Source: Pseudomonas alloputida
Lineage (GTDB): Bacteria; Pseudomonadota; Gammaproteobacteria; Pseudomonadales; Pseudomonadaceae
Reading direction: 5' to 3'
Assembly: GCF_021283545.2 (NCBI RefSeq)
Contig: NZ_CP128540.1
Location: 1,647,501-1,711,500, forward strand
Length of the DNA stretch: 64,000 nt
Shown: piece after piece, positions 23,475-33,290 of the stretch
How the letters are laid out: the number at the start of each line of letters is the position of its first letter
Numbering within the stretch: position 1 is the stretch's first letter
The notes under the pieces: model-generated
Seen by the model: only the letters and a program-made list of their open reading frames with translations
Databases searched by the model: none
What the model was told of the DNA's origin: nothing
Translations under genes and position numbers: made by a program

Positions 23475-25472
23475 ATGCAAGGGACGAACGTTCTGTTCGG
23501 CCAGATCGCTGTGGTAATCGGCATCGTGATCGCCGGCGTCTGGGGCGCCACACAATGGACAGCAGCGACCCTTGGCTATCAAGTACGCCTCGGATCGCCC
23601 TGGTTCGATCTTCTAGGTGTACCGGTTTATCACCCGTGGCGCTTGTTCGAATGGTGGTTCTTCTTTGATGCCTACGCGCCGCACGTCTTCGACACAGGCG
23701 GTGCGATTGCGGGTGGTAGCGGTTTGTTCGCTTTACTCGTCGCCATCGCCATGTCGGTATGGCGTTCTCGGCAGTCGCGGCTGGTTACGACTTATGGTTC
23801 GGCACGCTGGGCCGATGCCGTCGACATCCGCAAAGCTGGACTGACCCTCCCGGCGGGCGTCTTCCTCGGCCAACACGACGACCAATACCTCCGACATGAG
23901 GGGCCGGAACATGTCCTGAGCTTCGCACCCACGCGCTCGGGCAAGGGCGTGGGCTTGGTGGTGCCTACGTTGCTTTCGTGGCCGGCGTCCGCCGTCATTC
24001 ACGACATTAAGGGAGAGAACTGGAAGATCACGGCGGGCTGGCGTTCGCGCTTTTCGCACTGCCTGCTTTTCAACCCCACCGATAGGCAGTCGGCCGCCTA
24101 CAACCCGCTGCTTGAAGTCCGGCGCGGCGCACATGAAGTGCGCGACGTGCAGAACATCGCCGACATTCTGGTTGACCCTGAAGGTGCGTTAGAGAAGCGC
24201 AATCATTGGGAGAAGACCAGCCACGCGCTACTGGTCGGTGCAATCTTGCATGTTCTGTACGCAGGCGAGGACAAGACGCTGCGCGGCGTCGCCAACTTCC
24301 TCAGCGACCCGGCGTGTCCGTTCGAGCTGACGCTGCACCGGATGATGACGACGAAGCACCTGGGCGATGCGCCTCACCCGGTTGTCGCATCCGCTGCCCG
24401 CGAAGTGCTCAACAAGTCGGACAACCAGCGATCGGGCGTGCTCTCCACCGCCATGTCGTTTCTCGGCCTGTACCGCGACCCGACCGTGGCCGAAGTCACA
24501 TCGCGCTGCGATTGGCGCATCGCCGACCTGATTTCCGCCGAGCACCCGGTATCGCTCTATCTGGTGGTGCCGCCCTCCGACATAAGCCGCACCAAGCCGC
24601 TGATCCGGCTCATCTTGAACCAGATCGGGCGGCGGCTGACCGAATCGCTCGACGGCAGCGATGGCATCGCGCGCCGGCACAAGCTGCTGCTGATGCTGGA
24701 CGAGTTTCCGGCGCTGGGTCGCCTCGATTTTTTCGAGTCCGCGCTTGCCTTCATGGCCGGCTACGGCATCCGCAGCTTTCTCATCGCTCAAAGCCTGAAC
24801 CAGATCGACAAGGCGTATGGGCAGAACCATTCCATCCTCGACAACTGCCATGTCCGGGTGACTTTCGCCACCAACGACGAAAGGACGGCGAAAAGGATTT
24901 CCGAAACCCTCGGCACCGCCACCGAGCTTCGCGCGCAGCGCAACTACGCGGGCCACCGCCTCGCTCCGTGGCTGGGGCACCTGATGGTGTCGCGTCAGGA
25001 AACTGCACGTCCGCTGCTGACGCCCGGCGAGGTGATGCAGCTTCCACCTGAGGACGCCGTAGTCATGGTGTCCAGCGTTGCCCCGATCCGCGCGAAGAAG
25101 CTGCGTTACTACGTCGACGCCAATTTCAAGGATCGCGTCCTGCCACCGCCCGTGCTCGCAGTCGGGAGGTACGCCGACGCGCCGCCAGCCCGCCCCGACG
25201 ACTGGAGCGGCTTGGCGATCCCGGCCGTACCTACGGCGCCGACCTCGGTATCCGCCGATGGTCCGGGCGGCACCGATGACGGCGGCCCGCGCCGCCAGCT
25301 CGAACTCTCCGAAACCGTCGCCTACGAGCCCGAGTTGGACGCGTGTGCGAACGACCTGGAGCTGCTCGATGACGACGACCTGGCGCTCCCGCTTCCCGGC
25401 CAGCTCGACCCGGCCATGCAGCGCACGGCCCGGCTGGCTTCTCTCGACCCCAACGACGGAATCGACCTATGA
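23475..25472 (+). CDS. traG: TraG/VirD4 type IV coupling protein
   Basis: The protein is 665 aa; CGGAGGA precedes the ATG. Two N-terminal membrane spans (about 8-28 and 76-95) anchor it. Walker A is FAPTRSGKGVGLVVPTL at about residues 150-166 and Walker B LLLMLDEFPALG near 405. FLIAQSLNQIDKAYG and the C-terminal acidic tail (LELLDDDDLALPLPG) follow. It is the hexameric pump that links the relaxase-DNA complex to the trb channel. It is the first gene of the transfer operon, overlapping the next gene by four bases. Confidence 0.95.
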   Translation: MQGTNVLFGQIAVVIGIVIAGVWGATQWTAATLGYQVRLGSPWFDLLGVPVYHPWRLFEWWFFFDAYAPHVFDTGGAIAGGSGLFALLVAIAMSVWRSRQSRLVTTYGSARWADAVDIRKAGLTLPAGVFLGQHDDQYLRHEGPEHVLSFAPTRSGKGVGLVVPTLLSWPASAVIHDIKGENWKITAGWRSRFSHCLLFNPTDRQSAAYNPLLEVRRGAHEVRDVQNIADILVDPEGALEKRNHWEKTSHALLVGAILHVLYAGEDKTLRGVANFLSDPACPFELTLHRMMTTKHLGDAPHPVVASAAREVLNKSDNQRSGVLSTAMSFLGLYRDPTVAEVTSRCDWRIADLISAEHPVSLYLVVPPSDISRTKPLIRLILNQIGRRLTESLDGSDGIARRHKLLLMLDEFPALGRLDFFESALAFMAGYGIRSFLIAQSLNQIDKAYGQNHSILDNCHVRVTFATNDERTAKRISETLGTATELRAQRNYAGHRLAPWLGHLMVSRQETARPLLTPGEVMQLPPEDAVVMVSSVAPIRAKKLRYYVDANFKDRVLPPPVLAVGRYADAPPARPDDWSGLAIPAVPTAPTSVSADGPGGTDDGGPRRQLELSETVAYEPELDACANDLELLDDDDLALPLPGQLDPAMQRTARLASLDPNDGIDL

Positions 25473-25945
25473 GCCAATACCGCCTCAATCTTTTCATCCA
25501 GCCCGAGCACGCCAAGCGCCTGGATGAACTTGCCGCCAAGAAAGGCGTGTCCAAGTCCTCCATCGTCGCAGCGGCCTTGGCGTCCTGGCTGTCACCCGAT
25601 GCGGGCGACCAGCGTGAGGCCGCCATTGCCAAGCGGCTGGATCGACTGTCGCGGCAGACCGAACGCATGGAGCGCGACCAGAACATCCAGATCGAAACGC
25701 TGGCGCTGTTCATCCGCTATTTCTTGACCATCAGCACGCCGGTGCCAGAAGCCCACAAGGACGCGGCCCGCGCCCAGGGCAAAGCGCGCTTCGAGCAGTT
25801 CGTCGAGCAGTTGGGTCGCCACCTGCTGCGTGGCCGCAGTCTGGTGCGCGACGTGGTGGAGGAACTGCACCCCGATCCGATGCGGATGGATGACGCAGCA
25901 GCGATGGCGTCCGCCGATGAGCGAGCTGCAGAGCGTGCGTCATGA
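25469..25945 (+). CDS. CopG-like ribbon-helix-helix protein
   Basis: The protein is 158 aa, with the start overlapping the traG stop. The N-terminus YRLNLFIQPEHAKRLDELAAKKGVSKSSIVAAAL is a CopG/RHH DNA-binding domain. The rest is helical (AIAKRLDRLSRQTERMERDQ), then a region with FIRYFLTISTPVPE and a C-terminal helix. It always sits between traG and trbB in this ICE family. It may regulate the trb operon or assist coupling-protein function at oriT. The role is inferred. Confidence 0.8.
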   Translation: MSQYRLNLFIQPEHAKRLDELAAKKGVSKSSIVAAALASWLSPDAGDQREAAIAKRLDRLSRQTERMERDQNIQIETLALFIRYFLTISTPVPEAHKDAARAQGKARFEQFVEQLGRHLLRGRSLVRDVVEELHPDPMRMDDAAAMASADERAAERAS

Positions 25946-27012
25946 GTGCCGTTCCGCAGATTCCGCCTGAATCTCGCTCATCCGCCGCGGCGTCCCAGGA
26001 TCGCCGCATCCAGATGCTGCGCACGGCGATGGGGCCGCTGATCGCCGCTGCGCTCGAAGATCCGGATGTTGTGGAAATCATGCTCAACCCCGATCGCACC
26101 CTGTGGGTGGATCGGCTGTCGTCGGGTCGCTCGCCGCTGGGCGTGGAGATGCCCGAGGCCGATGGTGAACGCATCATCCGCCTGGTCGCCGCGCATGTCG
26201 GCGCGGAGGTGCATCGCGGCCAGCCGCTCTTGACCGCCGAGTTGCCGGAAACCGGCGAGCGTTTCGAGGGCATCCTGCCTCCGGCCGCCCCGGGGCCAGC
26301 CTTCGCGCTACGCAAGCGGGCCGTGAGCATCATCGGCCTGGATCGCTACGTGGCCGACGGCATCCTGACCGCCGGGCAGGCCGAGTTCCTGCGCCGCGCC
26401 GTGCGCGAGCGGCAGAACATCCTGATCGCCGGCGGCACCAGCACCGGCAAGACCACGCTGGCGAACGCGCTGCTGGCCGAGATCGCCGCCACAGGCGACC
26501 GCGTGCTGGTGCTCGAAGACACCATCGAGCTGCAATGCGCGGCCCGCGACCATGTGCCGCTGCGCACCCGCGCCGGCGTCGTCACAATGACCGAGCTGGT
26601 GCGGGCCACGATGCGCCTGCGGCCTGACCGCGTGATCGTCGGCGAAGTGCGTGGCGGCGAAGCCCTGGACTTGGTGAAGGTCTGGGGCACCGGCCACCCC
26701 GGCGGCATTGCCACCATCCATGCCGGCTCCGCCTTGGGCGCACTGCTGCGTCTGGAGCAACTGATCCTCGAAGTGGCAGTGAATCCGCCCCGCGCCCTGA
26801 TCGCCGAGGCGGTCAACGTGGTGATTCACATCGCAGGCCGTGGCCGCAAACGTCACGTCGAAACCATCTCCCGTGTCGTCGGCTTCGACGGTGCGGGCTA
26901 TCGCCTGACAGATGCGCTGGAAACGCCGTTTCCCGAGCTGCCGCCGGTTCCTCTTGCAGCCGCTGCCGCTGCGCCTTCCTCGACCCCTGACCAACCTGGA
27001 GAACTGCCATGA
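25942..27012 (+). CDS. trbB: TrbB, VirB11-type traffic ATPase
   Basis: The protein is 356 aa. The N-terminal domain carries VVEIMLNPDRTLWVDRLSSG. Walker A is IAGGTSTGKTTLANALL near residue 163; the Asp box is LVLEDTIELQC, and Walker B with the His box is IVGEVRGGEALDLVKVW, HPGGIATIHAGSALGAL. All catalytic parts of a secretion ATPase are present. It would form a cytoplasmic hexamer that powers pilus assembly and DNA export. It overlaps both neighbours by four bases. Confidence 0.95.
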   Translation: MSAVPQIPPESRSSAAASQDRRIQMLRTAMGPLIAAALEDPDVVEIMLNPDRTLWVDRLSSGRSPLGVEMPEADGERIIRLVAAHVGAEVHRGQPLLTAELPETGERFEGILPPAAPGPAFALRKRAVSIIGLDRYVADGILTAGQAEFLRRAVRERQNILIAGGTSTGKTTLANALLAEIAATGDRVLVLEDTIELQCAARDHVPLRTRAGVVTMTELVRATMRLRPDRVIVGEVRGGEALDLVKVWGTGHPGGIATIHAGSALGALLRLEQLILEVAVNPPRALIAEAVNVVIHIAGRGRKRHVETISRVVGFDGAGYRLTDALETPFPELPPVPLAAAAAAPSSTPDQPGELP

Positions 27013-27395
27013 CGCACGTTGATGCTTTCCGTCTTTCCGTAAATCCTATTTCTCGCCTGTCCAGCATGGCGCGGCTGCGCCACCTGGCCCGTCCCGCAGG
27101 GCAAGGGCTGCTGCTGGCCGCGCTGATGCTGTTGCTGGCGGGCACGGCGCAGGCCGCCGGTTCCTCGATGCCGTGGGAAGGGCCGCTGACCTCCATCCTC
27201 GAATCCATCCAAGGGCCAGTCGCCCGGATCGTGGCGGTGATCATCATCATCTCGACGGGGCTTGCGCTGGCGTTCGGTGATACCAGCGGCGGCTTTCGCA
27301 AGCTGATCCAGATCGTGTTCGGCCTGTCCATCGCGTTCGCCGCGTCCTCGTTCTTCCTGTCGTTCTTCAGCTTCTCCGGAGGGGCCGTCGTATGA
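27009..27395 (+). CDS. trbC: TrbC, conjugative pilin (VirB2-like)
   Basis: The protein is 128 aa. A long leader ends with GTAQAAGSS, a signal peptidase site near residue 47. The mature part has two hydrophobic helices (IVAVIIIISTGLALAFG and IQIVFGLSIAFAASSFFLSFF) joined by a short basic loop, DTSGGFRK. This is the TrbC/VirB2 pilin plan. TraF at 4979 is the expected maturation peptidase. An internal ATG at residue 20 (MARLRHLARPAG) is another possible start. Confidence 0.9.
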   Translation: MTHVDAFRLSVNPISRLSSMARLRHLARPAGQGLLLAALMLLLAGTAQAAGSSMPWEGPLTSILESIQGPVARIVAVIIIISTGLALAFGDTSGGFRKLIQIVFGLSIAFAASSFFLSFFSFSGGAVV

Positions 27396-27661
27396 GTAAG
27401 GCCACCGATCTTCCGGGCTTTGAAGTGCCGCTGCATCGCTCGCTGACCGAGCCGATCCTGCTGGGCGGTGCGCCGCGCACCGTGGCGATTGCCAACGGCA
27501 CGCTAGCCGCCGCCGTCGGGCTGGGCCTGCAACTGTGGATTCCCGGCGTGGTGCTCTGGATCGTCGGCCACTCGCTGGCCGTATGGGGTGCGCGCGTCGA
27601 TCCGCAGTTCATGCAGGTCTTCGCGCGGCATATCAAACACCGCCCGCTTCTGGACGTGTGA
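27392..27661 (+). CDS. trbD: TrbD, VirB3-like membrane protein
   Basis: The protein is 89 aa. The pattern LPGFEVPLHRSLTEPILLGGAPR, one hydrophobic hairpin (about residues 30-63), then WGARVDPQFMQVFARHIKHR is that of TrbD/VirB3. These small inner-membrane proteins pair with TrbE/VirB4 at the channel base. The start overlaps the trbC stop, and trbE begins 12 bp later after GGGGAGG. Confidence 0.92.
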   Translation: MSKATDLPGFEVPLHRSLTEPILLGGAPRTVAIANGTLAAAVGLGLQLWIPGVVLWIVGHSLAVWGARVDPQFMQVFARHIKHRPLLDV

Positions 27662-27673
27662 GGGGAGGACGCC

Positions 27674-30124
27674 ATGCTGAACCTTGCCGAATATCGTCAG
27701 CGCCCGGCCTTGCTTGCCGACTGGCTGCCCTGGGCCGGGCTGGTCGCGCCGGGCGTTGTGCTGAACAAAGATGGTTCGTTTCAACGCACGTTCCAGTTTC
27801 GCGGCCCCGACTTGGACAGTGCGACACAGGGCGAGCTGATTGCCACGTCGGCGCGGCAGAACAACGCGCTTCGCCGTACCGGGTCTGGCTGGGCCTTCTA
27901 TATCGAGGCCGAGCGGATGCGGGCATCGAGCTATCCGCAATCCTCCTTTCCCGAACCACTGTCCTGGCTGGTGGATGAGGAGCGACGCGCGGCGTTCGAG
28001 GAGTCGGATGGCCATTTCGAGAGCGTCTATCACTTCACGTTGCAACACCTACCGCCGCAAGAGTCTCGCGCCCGTGCGGCTGGGATGCTGTACGAGAACC
28101 GGCCCACTGAGGGTGTGGACTGGCGTGGTCGGCTTGATTCCTTCGTGGCAGAGACCGATCGCGTGTTCGACCTGCTCGATGGTGTGATGCCGGAGATTGC
28201 CTGGCTGGACGATAGCCAGACGCTGACCTACCTGCATGCCACAGTCTCCACGCGGCGCTATCGCGTCGGCGTGCCCGACGTGCCGTTCCATATCGACGCA
28301 CTGCTGGCCGATGCCGCGCTGGTCGGCGGCCTGGCGCCCATGCTGGGCGATCAGCACCTGCGCGTGGTGTCGGTACGAGGCTTCCCGACCTCGACCTGGC
28401 CGGGGATCTTGGACGACCTCAACCGCCTGGGCTTTGCGTATCGCTGGAGTACGCGCTTCCTGTGCCTGGACAAAGCCGAGGCGGAACGGGAATTGGGGCG
28501 CTTGCGGCGCCAATGGTTCGCCAAGCGCAAGAACGTCATCGCGCTGCTGCGCGAAACGATCTTTCAGCAGGAAAGCCCGCTGGTCGATACCGATGCCAGC
28601 AACAAGGCCGCCGACGCCGATGCCGCCTTGCAGGAGCTGGGCAGCGATCAAGTCGCCTTCGGCTACCTCACCGCCACGGTGACGGTGCTCGACGCCGACC
28701 CGGCCGTGGCCGACGAGAAGCTGCGCATGGTGGAGCGCGTCATCCAGGGCCGGGGTTTCGTGACCATCCCCGAAACCCTCAACGCAGTCGATGCCTGGCT
28801 GTCGTCCGTCCCCGGCAACGCATACGCGAACGTGCGTCAGCCCATCGTTTCGACGCTGAACCTGGCGCACATGATGCCGATGTCAGCGGTATGGGCTGGG
28901 CCGGAGAAGAACGAACACCTCGATGGCCCGCCGCTGATCGTCACCCGCACCGATGGCGCGACGCCGTTCCGGCTGGTGACGCACATCGGCGACGTGGGGC
29001 ACACCCTTGTCGCCGGGCCGACCGGCATGGGCAAGTCGGTGCTGCTCGCCATATTGGCCATGCAGTTCCGGCGCTACTTCGGCTCGCGGATCTTCGCCTT
29101 CGACATGGGGCGCTCGATGCGCGCCACCATCCTCGGCCTTGGCGGTGAGCACTACGACCTCGGTGCCGATGGCGGCATCGCCTTCCAGCCACTCGCGCGA
29201 ATAGCCCACGAGGGCTACCGCACCTGGGCCGCCGAATGGGTGGAGGGCCGGCTGCTGCACGAAGGCGTGACGGTCGGCCCGGACGAGAAGGCTGCCATTT
29301 GGTCGGCGCTGCGAAGCCTTGCCGGTGCGCCAGTGGAGCAGCGCACCATGACCGGCTTGTCGGTGTTATTGCAGTCCAACGCGCTGCGCCAAGCGCTCGC
29401 GCCCTATGTGTTGGGCGGCGCCCACGGCAAGCTGCTGGACGCTGACCACGACCGGCTGGGCATGGCCGACGTGCAGGGCTTTGAGATGGAAGAACTGATG
29501 CACAGCCCCGCCGCCGTGCAAGCAGTGCTGCGCTACCTGTTCGCCCGCTTCGACGAACGTTTTGACGGCGCGCCCACGCTGCTGATCCTCGATGAAGCGT
29601 GGCTGTTCCTCGATGAGCCGTCCTTCGCGGCCCGCATCCGGCAATGGCTCAAGACGCTCAGAAAAAAGAACGTCAGCGTCATCTTTGCCACGCAGTCGCT
29701 GGCCGACATCAAGGACTCGACCATCGCGCCAGCCATCATCGAAAGCTGCGCGAGCAGGATCTTCTTACCTAACCCGCAGGCCACCGAGCCGCAGATTCGC
29801 ACGATCTACGAAGGCTTCGGCTTGAACAGCCGCCAGATTGAGATCGTGGCGACCGCACAGCCCAAGCGCGATTACTACTACCAGTCGCGCCTCGGCAATC
29901 GCCTGTTCGACCTCGACCTGGGGCCTGTCGCGCTCGCATTCGCGGGCGCATCCACCCCTCAAGACCAACGCGATATTGACCGCGTGCTGACGCAGGCCGG
30001 CGCTCCCGGCTTCGCCGGCGCGTGGCTGCGCCATCGCGGCCTCGGCTGGGCCGCCGACCTGCTGCCGTCCGCTCCGGCGGCAGCTTCCTTTCTCGCTTCT
30101 CAACCGCTGGAGGTTTCACCATGA
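27674..30124 (+). CDS. trbE: TrbE, VirB4-type ATPase
   Basis: The protein is 816 aa. The N-terminal CagE/TrbE domain starts LNLAEYRQRPALLADWLPWA. The C-terminal ATPase has Walker A VAGPTGMGKSVLLAIL near residue 447 and Walker B LLILDEAWLFLDEP near 636, followed by VSVIFATQSLADI. This is the largest energy component of the mating channel and acts at the inner membrane. The stop overlaps the trbJ start. Confidence 0.95.
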   Translation: MLNLAEYRQRPALLADWLPWAGLVAPGVVLNKDGSFQRTFQFRGPDLDSATQGELIATSARQNNALRRTGSGWAFYIEAERMRASSYPQSSFPEPLSWLVDEERRAAFEESDGHFESVYHFTLQHLPPQESRARAAGMLYENRPTEGVDWRGRLDSFVAETDRVFDLLDGVMPEIAWLDDSQTLTYLHATVSTRRYRVGVPDVPFHIDALLADAALVGGLAPMLGDQHLRVVSVRGFPTSTWPGILDDLNRLGFAYRWSTRFLCLDKAEAERELGRLRRQWFAKRKNVIALLRETIFQQESPLVDTDASNKAADADAALQELGSDQVAFGYLTATVTVLDADPAVADEKLRMVERVIQGRGFVTIPETLNAVDAWLSSVPGNAYANVRQPIVSTLNLAHMMPMSAVWAGPEKNEHLDGPPLIVTRTDGATPFRLVTHIGDVGHTLVAGPTGMGKSVLLAILAMQFRRYFGSRIFAFDMGRSMRATILGLGGEHYDLGADGGIAFQPLARIAHEGYRTWAAEWVEGRLLHEGVTVGPDEKAAIWSALRSLAGAPVEQRTMTGLSVLLQSNALRQALAPYVLGGAHGKLLDADHDRLGMADVQGFEMEELMHSPAAVQAVLRYLFARFDERFDGAPTLLILDEAWLFLDEPSFAARIRQWLKTLRKKNVSVIFATQSLADIKDSTIAPAIIESCASRIFLPNPQATEPQIRTIYEGFGLNSRQIEIVATAQPKRDYYYQSRLGNRLFDLDLGPVALAFAGASTPQDQRDIDRVLTQAGAPGFAGAWLRHRGLGWAADLLPSAPAAASFLASQPLEVSP

Positions 30125-30864
30125 AGACCAAGCCCCGTTTGCTCTCTGTCTCACTCGCTGCCGTGCTGTCGGTATCGCTGCTGGCCGTGCAGCCCGCATC
30201 CGCGCTGACGGTGTTCGACCCGTCCAACTTCGTGCAGAACACGCTGACCGCCGTGCGCACGCTGGAACAGATCAACAACCAGATCAACCAGCTTCAGAAC
30301 GAGGCGCAGATGTTGATGAACCAGGCCAGGAACCTGGCAAATCTCGACTTCAACATCGTCAACCGCCTGCGCTCGACGCTCGCCACCACCGAGCGCCTGA
30401 TCGCCGAGGCGCGCGGCTTGGCCTACGACGTGCAGAGCATGGATGCCACGTTCGCCCGCCTGTACCCGGAACAGTACGCCGCCACCATCAGCGGCGACCG
30501 CATGGCACAGGACGCCCGCGAACGCTGGCAGAACACCTTGAACGGCTTGCACACCGCGATGCGGATGCAGGCGCAGGTGTCGCAGAACCTCGCCCAAGAC
30601 GAAAGCGCGCTGGCCGATCTCGTGAGCCAGAGCCAGTCGGCCACCGGCGCGCTGCAAGCGATGCAGGCGACGAACCAGCTCCTGGCTTTGCAGGCCAAGC
30701 AGTCGATCCAGGCGCAGCAGCTCCAGATCACGCAAGACCGGGCCGCTTCACTGGAACTGGCGCGGCAAGCGGCGGCTATGGAGCGCGCCCGCGAAGTGCG
30801 GCGGCGCTTTCTGGGCACCGGCACGCCGTACACGCCGCAGTCCGTCAACTTCTATAACAACTGA
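30121..30864 (+). CDS. trbJ: TrbJ, VirB5-like pilus-tip protein
   Basis: The protein is 247 aa. ATG 30121 overlaps the trbE stop. The signal peptide ends in AVQPASA. The mature protein is helical and Gln/Asn-rich: NFVQNTLTAVRTLEQINNQI, NQLQNEAQMLMNQARNLANL, and a C-terminal QAQQLQITQDRAASLELARQ. This coiled pattern is that of TrbJ. VirB5-type proteins cap the pilus and touch the recipient. It directly precedes trbK. Confidence 0.92.
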   Translation: MKTKPRLLSVSLAAVLSVSLLAVQPASALTVFDPSNFVQNTLTAVRTLEQINNQINQLQNEAQMLMNQARNLANLDFNIVNRLRSTLATTERLIAEARGLAYDVQSMDATFARLYPEQYAATISGDRMAQDARERWQNTLNGLHTAMRMQAQVSQNLAQDESALADLVSQSQSATGALQAMQATNQLLALQAKQSIQAQQLQITQDRAASLELARQAAAMERAREVRRRFLGTGTPYTPQSVNFYNN

Positions 30865-30876
30865 CCGGAGGCGGCC

Positions 30877-31203
30877 ATGCGATGCGCTTCCGTCCTGATG
30901 GCCGTGCTGCTGACCGCGTGCGGCCAGCAGCCGGCCGAGAACCTGGCCGACGCCCTGGCCGCAGATCCGGTGCGGCTCAAGGCGTTGCGCGGGCAATGCG
31001 CGGCCGACCGGCAGGCCGTGGGCGAGGATGCCTGCCGCGCCGCCGCTGAAGCCTTCCGGCGGCGCTTCTTCGCCGGCCATACCGGGCCGGATGAATACAA
31101 CTCGCTGGCTGAACTCCCGCCGATTCCGCCGAGCTTCGATACGCCCGCAGATGAATTGCCAGAGGGCGCCGTTCCGCTCACTCCGCCCGAGGATTCGCCA
31201 TGA
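30877..31203 (+). CDS. trbK: TrbK/EexN entry-exclusion lipoprotein
   Basis: The protein is 108 aa. The lipobox LLTAC gives Cys15. The core is ALAADPVRLKALRGQCAADR, then EDACRAAAEAFRRRFF; the C-terminus is Pro-rich and acidic. The position between trbJ and trbL is that of trbK in IncP plasmids, where it blocks entry of a like element. The overlap with trbL is four bases. A shorter homologue lies in the cargo at 20303. Confidence 0.85.
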   Translation: MRCASVLMAVLLTACGQQPAENLADALAADPVRLKALRGQCAADRQAVGEDACRAAAEAFRRRFFAGHTGPDEYNSLAELPPIPPSFDTPADELPEGAVPLTPPEDSP

Positions 31204-32567
31204 ACGACGTGACCATCATCGACCGTTTCCTCGATACGTTCTCGCGCTACATCGACTCGGGCTTCGGCTTATTGCAGGGCGAAGTGGCATTTCTCACCGC
31301 CACGCTCATCGTCATCGACATGACGATCGCTGGCCTGTATTGGGCCATGAGCCACGCCACCGGCCAGGGCGACGACGTGATCGCCAAGCTGCTGCGCAAG
31401 GTGCTCTGTGTCGGCGCGTTCGCCTACATCATCGGCAACTTCAACTGGCTGGCGAGCATCGTGTTCCGCTCGTTCGCCGGCTTGGGAATTACCGCTACCG
31501 GCTCGGCCATCACGATGGAGAACTTCCTTCAGCCGGGCCGGCTGGCGAAGACCGGCATCGACGCAGCCGCGCCGATTCTGGAACAGATCGGGGACATGGC
31601 TGGGTTCCCCGAGGTGTTCGTGAACATCGACCCTATCGTGGTTCTGTTCATCGCCTGGCTGGTGGTGATCCTCTGCTTCTTCGTGCTGGCCGTACAGCTT
31701 TTCATCACGCTGATCGAGTTCAAACTGACTACGCTCGCCGGCTTCGTCTTGATCCCGTTTGCACTCTGGAACAAGACCTCGTTCCTCGCGGAAAAGGTGC
31801 TAGGCAACGTGGTGTCGTCAGGCATCAAGGTCTTGGTGCTGGCCGTCATCGTCGGCATCGGTTCAGGCCTGTTCGCCGAGTTCCAGGTGCATCCCGACGA
31901 ACCATCCATCGACCACGCGCTGGTCGTGATGCTGGCCTCGCTCGCGCTGCTGGCGCTGGGCATTTTCGGCCCCGGTATCGCCACCGGCCTGGTGTCCGGT
32001 GCGCCACAGCTTGGTGCGGGCGCGATGGCTGGTGCTGCGGTCGGGGCTGTCGGCACCGGCGTTGCCATCGGCGCCGCCGTAACGGGCGTGGGCGGCGCCG
32101 TCATGGCCGGGGCACGAATGGCCCCGGCGGCCGCAAAGCTGGCCGGTGCCGGTGCGCGTGCCGCGACTTCGGCGGCCGGCAGTGCCCGATCGGCGTTCCA
32201 GGCCGGTTCCGCTGCGGCCGGCGGCGGTGCCAAGGGCGCGGCGGCTGGCCTCGGCAATGTCGCCAAGACTGGCGCACAAGCCGCAGGCCGCAGCGTCACC
32301 TCTGGTGCTTCCGCTGTTGGGCAGAAGGTGGCCGACTCCTTCCGCGCTGGCTGGAACGGCACAGAAGCCGGCAGCGACGGTGCTGGCCCCGGCCAGACCG
32401 CAGACGGCACCGCAGGCTCGCAGAAGCAAGAGCAACCGGCCTGGGCCAAGCGGATGCACCGCCGCCAGCAGGCTACCCATGCCGCGACCACTGCCGCCCA
32501 CACGCTGCGCGGCGGCGACGGCGGCGGCTCCGGGCAAGGCCCGAGCCTGCGGGATTCCGATACCTAA
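31200..32567 (+). CDS. trbL: TrbL, VirB6-like polytopic channel protein
   Basis: The protein is 455 aa. Several membrane spans occupy about residues 20-280 (for example GEVAFLTATLIVIDMTIAGL, DPIVVLFIAWLVVILCFFVL, VLVLAVIVGIGSGLF). They are followed by a long Ala/Gly-rich tail (about 290-455) that is hydrophilic at the end. This two-part plan is typical of TrbL. It forms part of the inner-membrane translocation pore. trbF starts 18 bp later after AAGGAG. Confidence 0.93.
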   Translation: MNDVTIIDRFLDTFSRYIDSGFGLLQGEVAFLTATLIVIDMTIAGLYWAMSHATGQGDDVIAKLLRKVLCVGAFAYIIGNFNWLASIVFRSFAGLGITATGSAITMENFLQPGRLAKTGIDAAAPILEQIGDMAGFPEVFVNIDPIVVLFIAWLVVILCFFVLAVQLFITLIEFKLTTLAGFVLIPFALWNKTSFLAEKVLGNVVSSGIKVLVLAVIVGIGSGLFAEFQVHPDEPSIDHALVVMLASLALLALGIFGPGIATGLVSGAPQLGAGAMAGAAVGAVGTGVAIGAAVTGVGGAVMAGARMAPAAAKLAGAGARAATSAAGSARSAFQAGSAAAGGGAKGAAAGLGNVAKTGAQAAGRSVTSGASAVGQKVADSFRAGWNGTEAGSDGAGPGQTADGTAGSQKQEQPAWAKRMHRRQQATHAATTAAHTLRGGDGGGSGQGPSLRDSDT

Positions 32568-32585
32568 CCTTCAAGGAGAACACCC

Positions 32586-33290
32586 ATGCGATTCAAACGA
32601 CCGCAGGTGCGCTACGCCGATACGCCGCAGCCTGCCACCCCGTATCAAGCCGCCGCCCAGGTGTGGGACGACCGTATCGGCTCCGCCCGCGTGCAGGCGA
32701 AGAATTGGCGCCTGATGGCCTTCGGCTGCCTAGTGCTCGCGCTGTTGATGGCCGGCGGCCTGGTGTGGCGCTCGGCGCAGTCCATCGTGACGCCCTATGT
32801 CATCGAGGTCGATCAAGCCGGGCAGGTGCGCGCCGTGGGAGAGGCCGCCACGCCGTACCGGCCCGGCGACGCGCAGATCGCGCACCACCTGGCGCGCTTC
32901 GTGACGCTGGTTCGCTCGCTGTCCATCGACCCCATCGTGGTGCGGCAGAACTGGCTCGATGCCTACGACTACACCACCGACAAGGGCGCGGCGGTGCTCA
33001 ACGACTACGCCCGCACCAATGACCCATTCGCCCGCATCGGCAAGGAATCGGTAACGGTGCAAATCACCAGCGTGGTTCGCGCGAGCGACACGTCTTTCAA
33101 CGTGCGCTGGACAGAGCAGCGCTATGTCAACGGTGCGCCCGCCGGCACCGAACGCTGGAACGCCGTGCTTTCGACCGTCCTGCAAACCCCGCGTACTGAA
33201 CAGCGCCTGCTCAAGAACCCATTGGGTATCTACGTCAACGGCCTGTCATGGAGCCGCGAACTGGATTCTTCCGAAGGAGCCAAACCATGA
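32586..33290 (+). CDS. trbF: TrbF, VirB8-like assembly factor
   Basis: The protein is 234 aa. A cytoplasmic leader is followed by one membrane span (about residues 42-60, LMAFGCLVLALLMAGGLVW), then a periplasmic VirB8 fold with TPYVIEVDQAGQVRAVGEA, FVTLVRSLSIDPIVVRQNWL and SFNVRWTEQRYVNG. Homologues nucleate the channel between TrbL, TrbG and TrbI. It overlaps trbG by four bases. Confidence 0.94.
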   Translation: MRFKRPQVRYADTPQPATPYQAAAQVWDDRIGSARVQAKNWRLMAFGCLVLALLMAGGLVWRSAQSIVTPYVIEVDQAGQVRAVGEAATPYRPGDAQIAHHLARFVTLVRSLSIDPIVVRQNWLDAYDYTTDKGAAVLNDYARTNDPFARIGKESVTVQITSVVRASDTSFNVRWTEQRYVNGAPAGTERWNAVLSTVLQTPRTEQRLLKNPLGIYVNGLSWSRELDSSEGAKP